DNA of 64,000 nt. It comes from Coniochaeta sp. PMI_546. Taxonomy: Eukaryota; Ascomycota; Sordariomycetes; Coniochaetales; Coniochaetaceae. The translations under genes were made by a program, and so were the position numbers. The notes under the pieces were generated by a model. The model ran no database searches and was not told the origin of the DNA. It saw only the letters and a program-made list of their open reading frames with translations. The DNA is taken from the NCBI GenBank assembly GCA_021432605.1, contig MU271160.1, positions 434,001-498,000 of the forward strand, given 5' to 3'. The first letter of the stretch is position 1; each line of letters begins with the position of its first letter. Below are positions 47,912 to 57,419 of this stretch, piece after piece.

Positions 47912-50900
47912 ATGCCCATCTCGCCGCTACTCCGGCGAGAACTAGCCACCAAGATCAAACTTCCTCCTGCCCTGCGAGTCACTCGGACAAACAAGGCGAA
48001 GCCCAACCCGACGCCGACGCCCAAGCTCGAGACGATACGCGACCCCAAGGCCAGCATCTTTGGCTTCTCCGGCACCCCGGCCAAGAAGGCGAACCTGCAC
48101 AGAGACAACCCTAGAAAAGCCTACCTCGTGCCCAGACTCGCCGACACGATCTACTCTCCTCGAGCCCACCCATACAATCCTCGACCCCCAAGCAAAACTG
48201 CCCCTCAGTACGTCGTGGGCAGGGCGCGCGCGCATCCGAAGGACCGAAAGGAACCAGACTTCACAACAACCGACACCTCGGGCGGGGGAGTATCCCGACT
48301 CAGCATGCTCGCCTACGTCGACGTCGTCTCGACGCCCACGGTCGACACGCCCGGCGCCTGCCTGCGCCTGCACTTCGACAACCGCCACTATGTCTTCGGC
48401 AACGTGTCCGAGGGCACCCAGCGCATCATGGCCTCGAAGCGCATGTCCATGGCCAAGGTCGAGGACATCTTCCTCTCCGGGCCCGTGGACTGGCACGCCA
48501 ACGGCGGCCTGCTCGGGTTCCTGCTCACCATCGCCGACGTGCACGAGACGATCGCGGGGGCCATCAAGGACGCCAACAAGGAGAAGGTGGCGAAGGGGAA
48601 GAAGCCCGATGTCGTGAAGGTGCTCGACCACGTCAACATACACGGCGGGAAGAACCTGGCGCACATGCTGGCCACGGCCAGGCGATTCGTGTTCCGGAAG
48701 GCGTTCCCACTGGAGCCGCAGGAGGTCAGGACCGATCCGCGGGCTGAGAAGGCGGGATCCGACGAGCCGGACTGGGCAGATGATAACATCAGGGTGTGGT
48801 ATGTGCCGGTGGAGGGCGAGAGGGGAGCGGCGTCGCACACGTCGGCTCAGGCGAGTAAGTCCAAGAAGCGGAAAGCTGAGCACATGTCCGAATCTGACGG
48901 CGAGACCGCTCCAGCCCAGCCACAAAACGGTGCAGAGTCCGGTCCCGCATCTACCTCGACACCGAGCCAGGACGATGTAGACCAGCAGATGCGTCTCGGC
49001 GTGGTGAAACAAATGTTTAACTCTAGAGGCCGTCGACAGGCCCGGACCGTCGACGCGCTGCACGAAGTCAAGCTGGGCCAGACCAAGAGAGGGACGACGA
49101 CGTTCACGCAGGACTCGAACGGCGACATACAGCCGTACAACGGCCCGGACGACGCCGACGCCAAGGTCCTGGTCCGCAAGGACTGGAGGGCGGGCGACGT
49201 CCCGCATCTGCCGCCCACGGAGCCCGCCCACGTGTCCATGTGCTACATCGTCAAAGTGCACCCGGGCAAAGGCAAGTTCAACGTCGCCAAGGCGGTGGAG
49301 CTCGGCGTCGCGAAGCAGAATTACAAGCTACTGGTCGACGGCCAGACCGTCACCGGCAAGGATGGCGTGACGGTCACCCCAGAGATGGTCGTGTCGCCCG
49401 CCGCCGAGCCGAGCGGGTTTGCCCTGGTCGAGGTGCCGGATGCGTCGTACGTGGACGGCCTGCTGACGCGACCTGAGTGGAGCAACGAGAAGATCATGGG
49501 CGGCATCGCGGCCGTCTACTGGATCGTCAGGACACCGGAGGTGCTGGAGGACGAGCGGGTGCGGTCCTTCATGCGAGAGAACTCGGCAATGAAGCACATC
49601 GTCCTGTCGAGGACAGAGGCCGGCAGTCCGTGTCTGATACAGCACGCCGCCGTCGAGACGACGAGGCTCAACATGGTAGACAGTGATCTGTTTCCCTCGG
49701 TTGCGCACGCGAACGGAGATGGCTCCGCACCAGCACAAGAAGACGCTACGCTACCCTACGAACTCGGCCAGGCCGGCGCCCAACTTCGACTAAAACCCCA
49801 AGTCCGCCCGGTCAACGACAATGTCGTTGCCCCTGTCAAAGAAGAAGAAGTGATGGAGAAGTTCATCGCAGATCCCGAGATCCTCCGGCTCGCAAGCGAA
49901 GCCAGAGCAAAAACATCCGACCCGGTCTTCCTCGCCCAGATGGCAGAGGCTACAGCAGACCTCCCTAACCGCGACACCGAAGTAATCCCCCTCGGCACCG
50001 GATCCGCCCTCCCCTCGCGCTCGCGCAACGTGTCGTGCACGCTCATCCGCGTGCCGGGGATAGGCAGCTACCTGCTGGACTGCGGCGAGAACTCGCTGGG
50101 CCAGCTGCGGCGCATGTTCGGCTACGAGGGCGCCGACGCCGTCCTGCGCGACCTCAAGGCGATCTGGATCAGCCACAGCCACGCCGACCACCACCTCGGC
50201 ACCGTCAGCGTGCTGAAGCGCTTCTCGGAAGTCGTGCCCCTCTCCCCCTCGCCCGACACGCAGCAGCGCGTCGCCGTGATAGCCCACCCGCTCTACCACC
50301 ACTTCCTGTCCGAGTACTCCCAGCTCGAGCCCATCGGGCTAGACACCCACGTCACCCAACTATCAAACAACACCCCCACCGAGCCCCCCTCGCCCACCAA
50401 CTCCTTCTCCCGCGGCCTCCACCGCCCCCTGGACGACGCCTCGGTGCTCTCCCCCTTCGGCCTGTCGCGCGTGGCCATCTGCAAGGTCGACCACTGCGAC
50501 GACGCGCGCGCGGTGGCCCTCACGCTCACCTCGGGCCTCAAGCTGGCCTACTCGGGCGACTGCCGGCCCTCGCGGGACTTTGCCTCCGACCGCGTCGGGG
50601 CGGGGGCCCACCTGCTCGTGCACGAGGCCACGCTGGACGACGATCTGAGAGCGGACGCCGTGGCCAAGAAGCACTGCACCATCTCCGAGGCGCTGCGGGT
50701 GGGGCGCGACATGGGGGCGCGGAATGTGCTGCTCACGCACTTCAGTCAGCGGTATCCCAGGCTGCCTGGGGTGGGTGGTGAGGTGGCGGGGAGGGACGAG
50801 GGGGATGGGGAGGCGCCGCCGCCGGTGGTGTTTGCGTTTGATTTTATGAGGGTGAGGCTTGGGGAGTTTAGGCGGGCGAGGGAGTTCTTGCCTGCGCTGC

Positions 50901-50953
50901 AGAGGTTGTATGCTGAGGAGGGGAGGGAGGAGAAGGTGGTTAAGGATGGATGA
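47912..50953 (+). CDS. TRZ1: Long-form tRNase Z (tRNA 3' processing endonuclease)
   Basis: Removes 3' trailers from nuclear and mitochondrial pre-tRNAs. One uninterrupted frame of 1013 codons. As in all tRNase Z-L proteins, a degenerate N-terminal metallo-beta-lactamase half (about residues 130-400, with YVDVVSTPTVDTPGACLRLHFDN and the SGPVDWHANGGLLG region in place of the metal site) precedes an active C-terminal half. The active half has the GTGSALPSRSRNVS start, the metal-binding HSHADHH (H755, H757, D759, H760), SGDCRPS, HEATLDDD and the LLTHFSQRYP end motif. The first 40 residues are basic and low in acids, fitting a mitochondrial targeting peptide. The start at 47912 is preceded two bases upstream by a uORF stop. 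No intron is needed. Minus-strand frames here are shadows of GC-rich codons. Confidence 0.95.
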   Translation: MPISPLLRRELATKIKLPPALRVTRTNKAKPNPTPTPKLETIRDPKASIFGFSGTPAKKANLHRDNPRKAYLVPRLADTIYSPRAHPYNPRPPSKTAPQYVVGRARAHPKDRKEPDFTTTDTSGGGVSRLSMLAYVDVVSTPTVDTPGACLRLHFDNRHYVFGNVSEGTQRIMASKRMSMAKVEDIFLSGPVDWHANGGLLGFLLTIADVHETIAGAIKDANKEKVAKGKKPDVVKVLDHVNIHGGKNLAHMLATARRFVFRKAFPLEPQEVRTDPRAEKAGSDEPDWADDNIRVWYVPVEGERGAASHTSAQASKSKKRKAEHMSESDGETAPAQPQNGAESGPASTSTPSQDDVDQQMRLGVVKQMFNSRGRRQARTVDALHEVKLGQTKRGTTTFTQDSNGDIQPYNGPDDADAKVLVRKDWRAGDVPHLPPTEPAHVSMCYIVKVHPGKGKFNVAKAVELGVAKQNYKLLVDGQTVTGKDGVTVTPEMVVSPAAEPSGFALVEVPDASYVDGLLTRPEWSNEKIMGGIAAVYWIVRTPEVLEDERVRSFMRENSAMKHIVLSRTEAGSPCLIQHAAVETTRLNMVDSDLFPSVAHANGDGSAPAQEDATLPYELGQAGAQLRLKPQVRPVNDNVVAPVKEEEVMEKFIADPEILRLASEARAKTSDPVFLAQMAEATADLPNRDTEVIPLGTGSALPSRSRNVSCTLIRVPGIGSYLLDCGENSLGQLRRMFGYEGADAVLRDLKAIWISHSHADHHLGTVSVLKRFSEVVPLSPSPDTQQRVAVIAHPLYHHFLSEYSQLEPIGLDTHVTQLSNNTPTEPPSPTNSFSRGLHRPLDDASVLSPFGLSRVAICKVDHCDDARAVALTLTSGLKLAYSGDCRPSRDFASDRVGAGAHLLVHEATLDDDLRADAVAKKHCTISEALRVGRDMGARNVLLTHFSQRYPRLPGVGGEVAGRDEGDGEAPPPVVFAFDFMRVRLGEFRRAREFLPALQRLYAEEGREEKVVKDG

Positions 50954-51483
50954 GAGGGGGGAGGTTTGAGGGGGGTTGAGTGTGTATGTATTAGATATAT
51001 CATTGGATGGATACTGCTTGTGTTAGTGTTACATGTTGTATCTATCTATACTCATGGGTTGCTACACCGATGGCTGTCTATACGGAGGTCACGACAAGTG
51101 AGGCTATTCCCAACAGTCTGACGACACCCAAAACGGCAACGCTGCTGTCTTGGCACCGGTGGTGATGCAACCCACCCTCCTACCCCCCAGATCTAATTGC
51201 CGATAGAGAGACGCTGTGTGTATGGGCAGACCAAAGCGGGGCGAGCCGTGTTGAGATCGAGAGTCAATTCCAATTGCATCATCCATTCGGACCTTAGTCT
51301 GGTAGACTCAGCCGATGCAAGGCGCCGTCGCCCTCTGGCCAGGCAGTTCCGTCCTTCAGCTAGCGTCGGCGGGGTGCGCGACTTGGCGAAACCCATATTT
51401 ACTTGAAGCTGGCCGCTCGCCATTATCTCCGATGAGCTGCTCAACCCGTCGCTCACTCATCGCCGAACAGAACACTCACTCAC
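50954..51483. other. Intergenic interval, nothing recognised
   Basis: The 3' flank of TRZ1 and promoter of the flavin-reductase-like gene. No RNA gene, repeat or coding signal found. Confidence 0.5.
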
Positions 51484-52693
51484 ATGTCTCTTATGAACCC
51501 TCGAGTCCTCCACTCCTGCTCCTCTTCTTCTCTGCTTCGAAGCTCAACCTCCACCCTCGCCCCAAGGACCACCCTCGTCACTCCCTCGTCTCGCATCTCA
51601 TCGCCCTCTAGCCGCACCCTCTCACTCCCGCTCTCACACTGTCGCACCTACACCTCATCCGCCTCACCCTCACCCTCATCCTCACCCACAATGGGCGCCA
51701 TCCAACCGCCCTCCGAATGGGAAGCCCAGATCAAGCGCAACCCCCACCCAGACTTCAAGAAGGTCGAGTCCTCCCGCCCGCCCTTCGACCCCGCCACCAC
51801 CTTCCACTACACCCAAACGCCCCAACCCTCCTGGACCCCGGGCCACGGCGCCAACACCCCGGCCCCCTCCTCAGCCTCACACCTCACCATCGACCCCCAC
51901 GAGCCCGGCCGCCCAGCCGGCTTCAACTACAAGCTCCTCATCTCCGCCATCGTCCCGCGGCCCATCGCCTTCGTCTCCACCCGCTCCGCGGACGGGAGCA
52001 CCACCTCCACCACCAACCTAGCTCCCTTCAGCTACTTCCAGATGGTAGCCCACGACCCGCCCCTGTTCGTAATCGGCTTCGCCTCCGCCCTCTCCCCCGA
52101 AGACGGCAAGACCAAAGACACCCTCCGCAACCTGGCCGCCACGGGCGAGTGCGTCATCAACATGATCTCCGAGTCCTTCGTCGAGGCCGCAAACGTCACC
52201 TCCGTCAACGCTCCCCCGGACGTGTCCGAGTGGGACGTCTCGGGTCTCACGCCAGTCTACGACTGTCAGACTGTCAAGTGTGCCCGAGTCAAAGAGGCCG
52301 TGTTCAGCGTCGAGGCTAAGTTGGAGTCCCTCAGGGAGTTTGATAGTCGGGCCACCCCCGGGAAGAAGAGCGGGACGCTGGCTGTTGTCGAGGGGACGCG
52401 GTTCTGGGTGCGCGAGGACGCGATTAATGAGGAGAGGAATATTATTGATCCTGCGGTGAGTTTTAATATCTCTTAATCAAATTCAATTCTGATTTCTGGA
52501 GAATTGAGGCTGACAAGTTGTGATTTAGGTCTTACGGCCCGTCAGTCGGCTGGGCGGCATCACGTACGCCCGGACGACGCAGGCGTTTGAGCTGCCCAGA
52601 CCTGATTTCGAGAAGGACATCGGCGGCAGGGAGGCGGTGGAGGCTCTCAAGAAGAGCAAGAAGGAGGCCGAGGCTGGTGAGTCCAACATGTGA
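51484..52693 (+). CDS. Flavin reductase-like FMN-binding split-barrel protein
   Basis: Members of this family (flavin_reduct, DIM6/NTAB type) bind FMN and act as flavin reductases or oxygenase partners; the substrate here is unknown. Exons 51484-52455 and 52529-52693 give 378 residues. Residues 1-68 are rich in Ser, Arg, Leu and Thr with almost no acids, a convincing mitochondrial presequence. A second in-frame ATG at 51691 (MGAIQPPSEW) could start a cytosolic form. The FMN domain begins near residue 140 with GFNYKLLISAIVPRPIAFVST, then TNLAPFSYFQMVAHDPPLFVIGF and TGECVINMISE, all typical. Exon 2 restores VLRPVSRLGGITYART and ends in a Lys/Glu-rich tail. The gene is convergent with the phosphodiesterase gene. 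Confidence 0.88.
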
Positions 52694-53074
52694 GACTCGG
52701 CACCACGCGGATGTACAATTGGAAGACGTGGAATGATTGGGGAGGCCAGAAGATGACGTGATGCAACGCCAGAAAGCGTGTTTTATATAGATAGATATAC
52801 ATGACGACGGACCCTATGGAGATACCTCTCCTGTACAAACGCCGATGAACCTGTGCTCGCTCACTTGAAGAGACGTGCACCTAACTCCCGAGTCACTTTG
52901 ATGTCTGCCCCCAGTGCACATCTCTCTCATAGTCCGGCGGTAGTCGTAATCCCTCAATCCCAACTGCTGTGTCGATGCACAAGAAAACAACCCATAGCCT
53001 ATACCCAGGAGCCAAAGCCAAAGACAGACACACACTCAGAAAATAAAATGCACAAGCACAACCCAAAGTTGCCC
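52694..53074. other. Gap between convergent genes
   Basis: Shared 3' untranslated region of the flavin-reductase-like gene and the phosphodiesterase gene. A short GATA/TATA-rich stretch at 52783-52802. No gene seen. Confidence 0.5.
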
Positions 53075-55552
53075 CTAGAAATACATAGCCTCCCCAGGAC
53101 TAGAAATAACAAACTCGCACCCCAGCTGCGCCTCCCTCTCATACTCCTCCAGCTCGCTCCGGATAATCTCCCCCACGGGCGGCCCGTCATTCAGCTTCTC
53201 CTTCAGGTGTATGAGCACGACCCTCAAGCCCCCAAGCGGGAACTGCGCGGCCGGGGGCGGCCCCGACGCCACGCTGCCCGGCCCGCTCGCCGGCGTCGCG
53301 GGGGCCGACATCTCCGCGTCCCGGAGGTTGAGCTCGGCCGTCGGCGTGGCCACGTGCGGCGTGCTGAGGATCGAGCCGGAGCCGGAGCCGGAGCCGCGCT
53401 CGTCGGGCAGGGACTGCGACTGCGACAGGGTCGACGACTGGCGGCGCGGGGGCTTGACCGTCTTGGGCGACACCGGGTCGTCCCCCGTCAAGAGAGGGCT
53501 GGAGGTGGCCGAGACCGCCATCCGGGCCGCCCTCCTCCTCGTCAGGATCCGGGGGCCCTCGCCGTCTTCCCTCTTGCGCTTCCTCTTGTCCAAGCCGCCA
53601 TGACTAGATGCCCTGTCCTGGCCACCACCACCACCACCACCGGCAGCAGCAGCAGCCTCGCCGGCCTCCTGCTGCGAAGCCAGCTGCTGCTGCTGCTGCC
53701 GCCGCGCCGCCCTCACCTCCTCGGCCAGATTGGCCATCTCCTGCATGATGAAGCGGGGCGCGAGATGCCCAAACAGACGGTCGACGCTCTGCGAGTCGTC
53801 GAAGCTGCACTCGATGAATATCGCCGCCAGCTTCCCCGTGGCTATCTTGGGCGCCGCCTCCTGCCATATCTGCTGGTTGCGCGGGCTCAGGCTGATGCTG
53901 TCCGGCTCCACGTCGCCGAACATCAGGATCTCGCGGCCCGTGACCACGTCGCGGATGAAGTAGGCGCTGCTGTCGTAGACGCACACCGTCTCCGTCGGGG
54001 CCCCCGCCGCCGAGGCCGACCCGGCCCGCTGGCCGCCGCTAGGGGCCGAGCTGCCGGCCAGGACGCCCTGCGGGGTGCTGGCCAGGTGCATCTGGTCGCG
54101 GTGCTGCTGCTGCTGCAGGATGATGCCGAGGTTCGGATTGATGTTGCTGTGGTGGGGGAGGCTCCGGGGCGACAGCAGAGGCATGCTGCTGCTGCTGGCG
54201 CCCAATCCCGCGCCGCCCATCCCCATGCCGACGGGTCCCATGGCCAGCGACATGGAGGCGGCATCCATGCTCCCGTAGCGGGTGCTGCTGTCGCTGCCGC
54301 GGTGGCTGTGCTTCTCGATGCAGTGGCCGTGGCTGACGCCCCATACCTTGACTGCCAGATCGTCGCTGATCTCCATGTAGCCTTTGCCCTCGCCCTCGCC
54401 GAGGGCCGGCGAGCCGCCCTCCACCAGCCGCATGTACGTCACCAGACCGGCCCCGTTGTTCTCGTCGCTCAGGTTCGGCCAGATGACGTTGTTGAATATG
54501 TGGGTCTTGAAGGCGGCGATGGTGCTCGGGAGCCCGGCCAGGCGCTTTGGCCTGGAACCGGGCAGGCCGGCTGTGTTGATGACGAAGCCGGAGATGTGGT
54601 CGAGGTGCGGGTGCGTGATGAGGTAGGTGTCTATGAGATTCCTGTGTATGTATGCGGCGTTTGCCTCTGCTGAGGCGAAGGGGACCTCCAGTCCTCGGAA
54701 CGGGCCTGAGGTGAGGGTGTGCGGTAGTGCCAGCTCGTCGGTCAGGCCGAGTTCCGGTGGCTGAGTTTCACGTAGTATTTTCGTTATCGCGCTGAGGTGC
54801 ACGCCGGCATCGACTGCTATTATCGAACCTTTCCTCCAGCCTGATGAGAGAGAGCGGACCAGGAAGGCTGTTGTGTTGGATTCCACTGGCCCTCCACCGG
54901 AGCCCTGTTAGTCGAGTTAGTGCGGTCTTCTTGACTTGTGTAGGTTGTGATGCCGCCCAGGAGTGGAATTTGGCAGGAGAATGTGCTTTAGCGACATCTC
55001 GTGTTGTGGTAGTTGAACTCATGGAGCATGTTGATGATGGAACCCAAAAACAGTTTGCCGGCATTATACAACGACCGTCTCCGCCAAGCTCAACTATGGA
55101 TGTAATTCTCCCTTCGACAGGATACCTAACAATAGGTAGGCGATGACAAGGTTGGGGCATTGGGCGTAACGAGGTGGGCTTCTGTATAAGCTCTTTGTTC
55201 AAATCTCACTTGAGAAAGACAAAGAGATTATATGCCAGCAGCCGGTGGTCGACACCGGGGACAACCCCAGGCTGGCTGTCCTTGCACGAAGGGCTTCTCC
55301 CCTCGTTTTCAGCGAGGATCTAGCAAACGTTTCTCGTTCCCCAAATATGCGAAGCGAACGCGGCCTCTCTAGATAGTGCATGTAATGCTGCACTCGGGAC
55401 AAGGGATTGCAGGATTCGGCCAAAGTAACCCGCACATCCTGGAGTCTTTTGGGGGGTTGATGACAATGATGTCGATGAAATAGGCGACTCACAAGAACGA
55501 TTACCTGTAGCGCCGCCGCCACATCCTGGGCGTTTACCCTCTCACCTCCCAT
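53075..55552 (-). CDS. PDE1: Class II cyclic-AMP phosphodiesterase
   Basis: Low-affinity cAMP phosphodiesterase (yeast Pde1 family, metallo-beta-lactamase-like fold), which damps cAMP/PKA signalling. Exon 1, 55552-55493, encodes 20 residues ending LQVIVL; exon 2, 54904-53075, begins GSGGGPVESNT, giving 629 residues. The join restores the conserved VIVLGSGGGP entry strand. The metal-binding motif THPHLDH (H118, H120, D122, H123) is followed by the class-typical HISGFVINTAGL, IFNNVIWPNLSDE and a second His cluster (SHGHCIEKHSH). A C-terminal ECSFDDSQ and the GGLRVVLIHLKEKL region complete the fold. Long Ser/Gln/Gly-rich insertions split the domain (about 235-300 and 405-470). The single intron, 55492-54905, is 588 bp, several times the length of others here. 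Plus-strand frames across exon 2 are shadows. Confidence 0.94.
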
Positions 55553-57419
55553 GAGCGCCTGTCGGGATCTCTGTCGCGATCCACAGTGCCGTTGATCCGG
55601 GATGGGAAAGCGAAGAAATGCGATGTGTCAACTGGGAATAATTGCCTTGTCTCTCGGGCCGGCAATTCGGCGTCCTGCAGGAAGCCGAGATTGCAGTTCG
55701 ATAGGTCAGATCGTCTCTTCACGGCAGTGGTGTGCTTGGACGGTTGGTAGTGAGAGGAGAGAGATTAGCTGATGCCGAGTTACAAGAATCAATTGCACCT
55801 TTGTCTCCAAGATATAGTCGGGCAAGGTAGAGGTAGTTAAGTTTGAAGCTGTCTGTTGCAGGTCTCTCTGGTGGGACCCTAGTGTAGACGCAGGTAGTAG
55901 TACTGGTAGTACGTGTAGTACTGGTAACTCAGGCCGTCAGATGGGAATCTTTGGAGAGGCGACGAAACAAGGAAGGCGTTGAACTGAGCCGCATTTGAAC
56001 TTGAAGGGCAGGTACCGTGGCAATGGTCAGTGGTTGCTTCCCTCCAAGAAGAGTGACAGGGGGGGTCCATGAACTTCGGGAAGGAACGTCACGACGGACC
56101 TGGGAGAAAACACGTGATATTGCTCTTCACAAGTCGTGTACTGTACCTCCAGGTTTTTCTGTCTTCTGTTCTCTTTGTGACAACGACGGCTTCCAGTTTC
56201 TTTTTATCTCTTTGTCAATGAATCCCGTCTCTCGCAGCTTCGAGGACGATAAGAGGCACGTGAGTCGGTATCTGCTGGAACCGTCCAAAGATCGGCAACA
56301 CTTGATGCAATAACGGGCGCAGCAATGGAATGCCGACAAGAAATCCCACTAGGCCAACTCTGTAAACGTGAACGGCAGTGAAAGACAAAGACATCATGCG
56401 AGTGTACAAACCATGGGAATCGCGCATCTTATCAGTTTCTTTCTGCCTGCACAACACACCCGAAGCCGTTTTATGCTGGCACGAACCTTAGCTATAGTGG
56501 AGTGTTCCTCAGCCCATCGCTTGACATGCATACTGCAGCCAGTTACCTGCCTCCCAACCTAGTACTATGGTAGAAGGGCTGCAAGATCGTGCAGCTTGCA
56601 TGGCCCCAAGTCTGTCTCCAGTCCAGGTTCCCGTCCCCACAGATATGCATCTTCAGAGTATCGCGTTGGTAGCTTTGGCCTCGCGATGACTTTCTCTATA
56701 ATTCCCAGTTGGAGTTCATTGCGTAACTTTATAGAGAGAGTGGATCGAGACAGCATTCTTCTCATCGCCTAATCAGTAAAACCTGCAATACTTTTGTCCC
56801 TGGACGAGCAGCAGGTGGCCTGGATTCTAGGTCCAACGCTTGAGCAAGCCACAGCGGTCTCTGGATGCAATTGAAAAGTTCAGGTACTTCTCGGACTTGC
56901 CGCTGGTGCAGTAGCGCCATCGGGCACAACGAGCCAATCTCGAACCAGGCGTCATGTCGGAACCACCGTGCTGCCATCTCTTATTGCCATCCTCGATGCA
57001 CCTGACATGTCACGCATCAGGCATTGTTCGTCCACCGCCTGACTTGGCTATTGTCTGAGCTGTCGACGCCGCATCTGCTTGCTTGCCTTGTGACTGGGCC
57101 ATGGATGCTACTCTGGCCTGTACAGTGCAGCTGCCTGTGAGTCGAGTCAGCAAGTCGGAGTCGTCACGGAGCCAGGCCCTATGTCAGTCAATTGGTCATG
57201 GTGAGGATAAAGAAACTACGAGTTAGGAGTCCAGGGACACAGGACTCGATATGACAATGTTTACAACATAATACTTGGACTCGATTAGAAAGAAAGTAGT
57301 GTTCATGTGCGACTGTAACCTAATTGGATTACCATTCTCTCCACACACCCGTATATAGAAAAGCGAAGTGAGCATATCACCAATTCTACTCACCTGTCCT
57401 ACTTACCTGGAATCAGCCT
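55553..57419. other. Gene-free interval upstream of the phosphodiesterase gene
   Basis: No gene supported in 1.9 kb. A duplicated TAGTACTGGTA (55898-55908 and 55916-55926) frames an ACGTGTAG. No tRNA or mobile element recognised. Confidence 0.5.

Noticed and set aside
52853-54673. 606-codon plus-strand frame opposite the phosphodiesterase exon
   Set aside because: The minus strand encodes a clear metal-binding phosphodiesterase with spliced N-terminus; the plus-strand frame is an Arg/Pro/Ala-rich shadow.
54905-55492. Possible small nucleolar RNA in the long phosphodiesterase intron
   Set aside because: I looked for paired C (TGATGA) and D (CTGA) boxes with terminal stems on the sense strand and found no convincing set.
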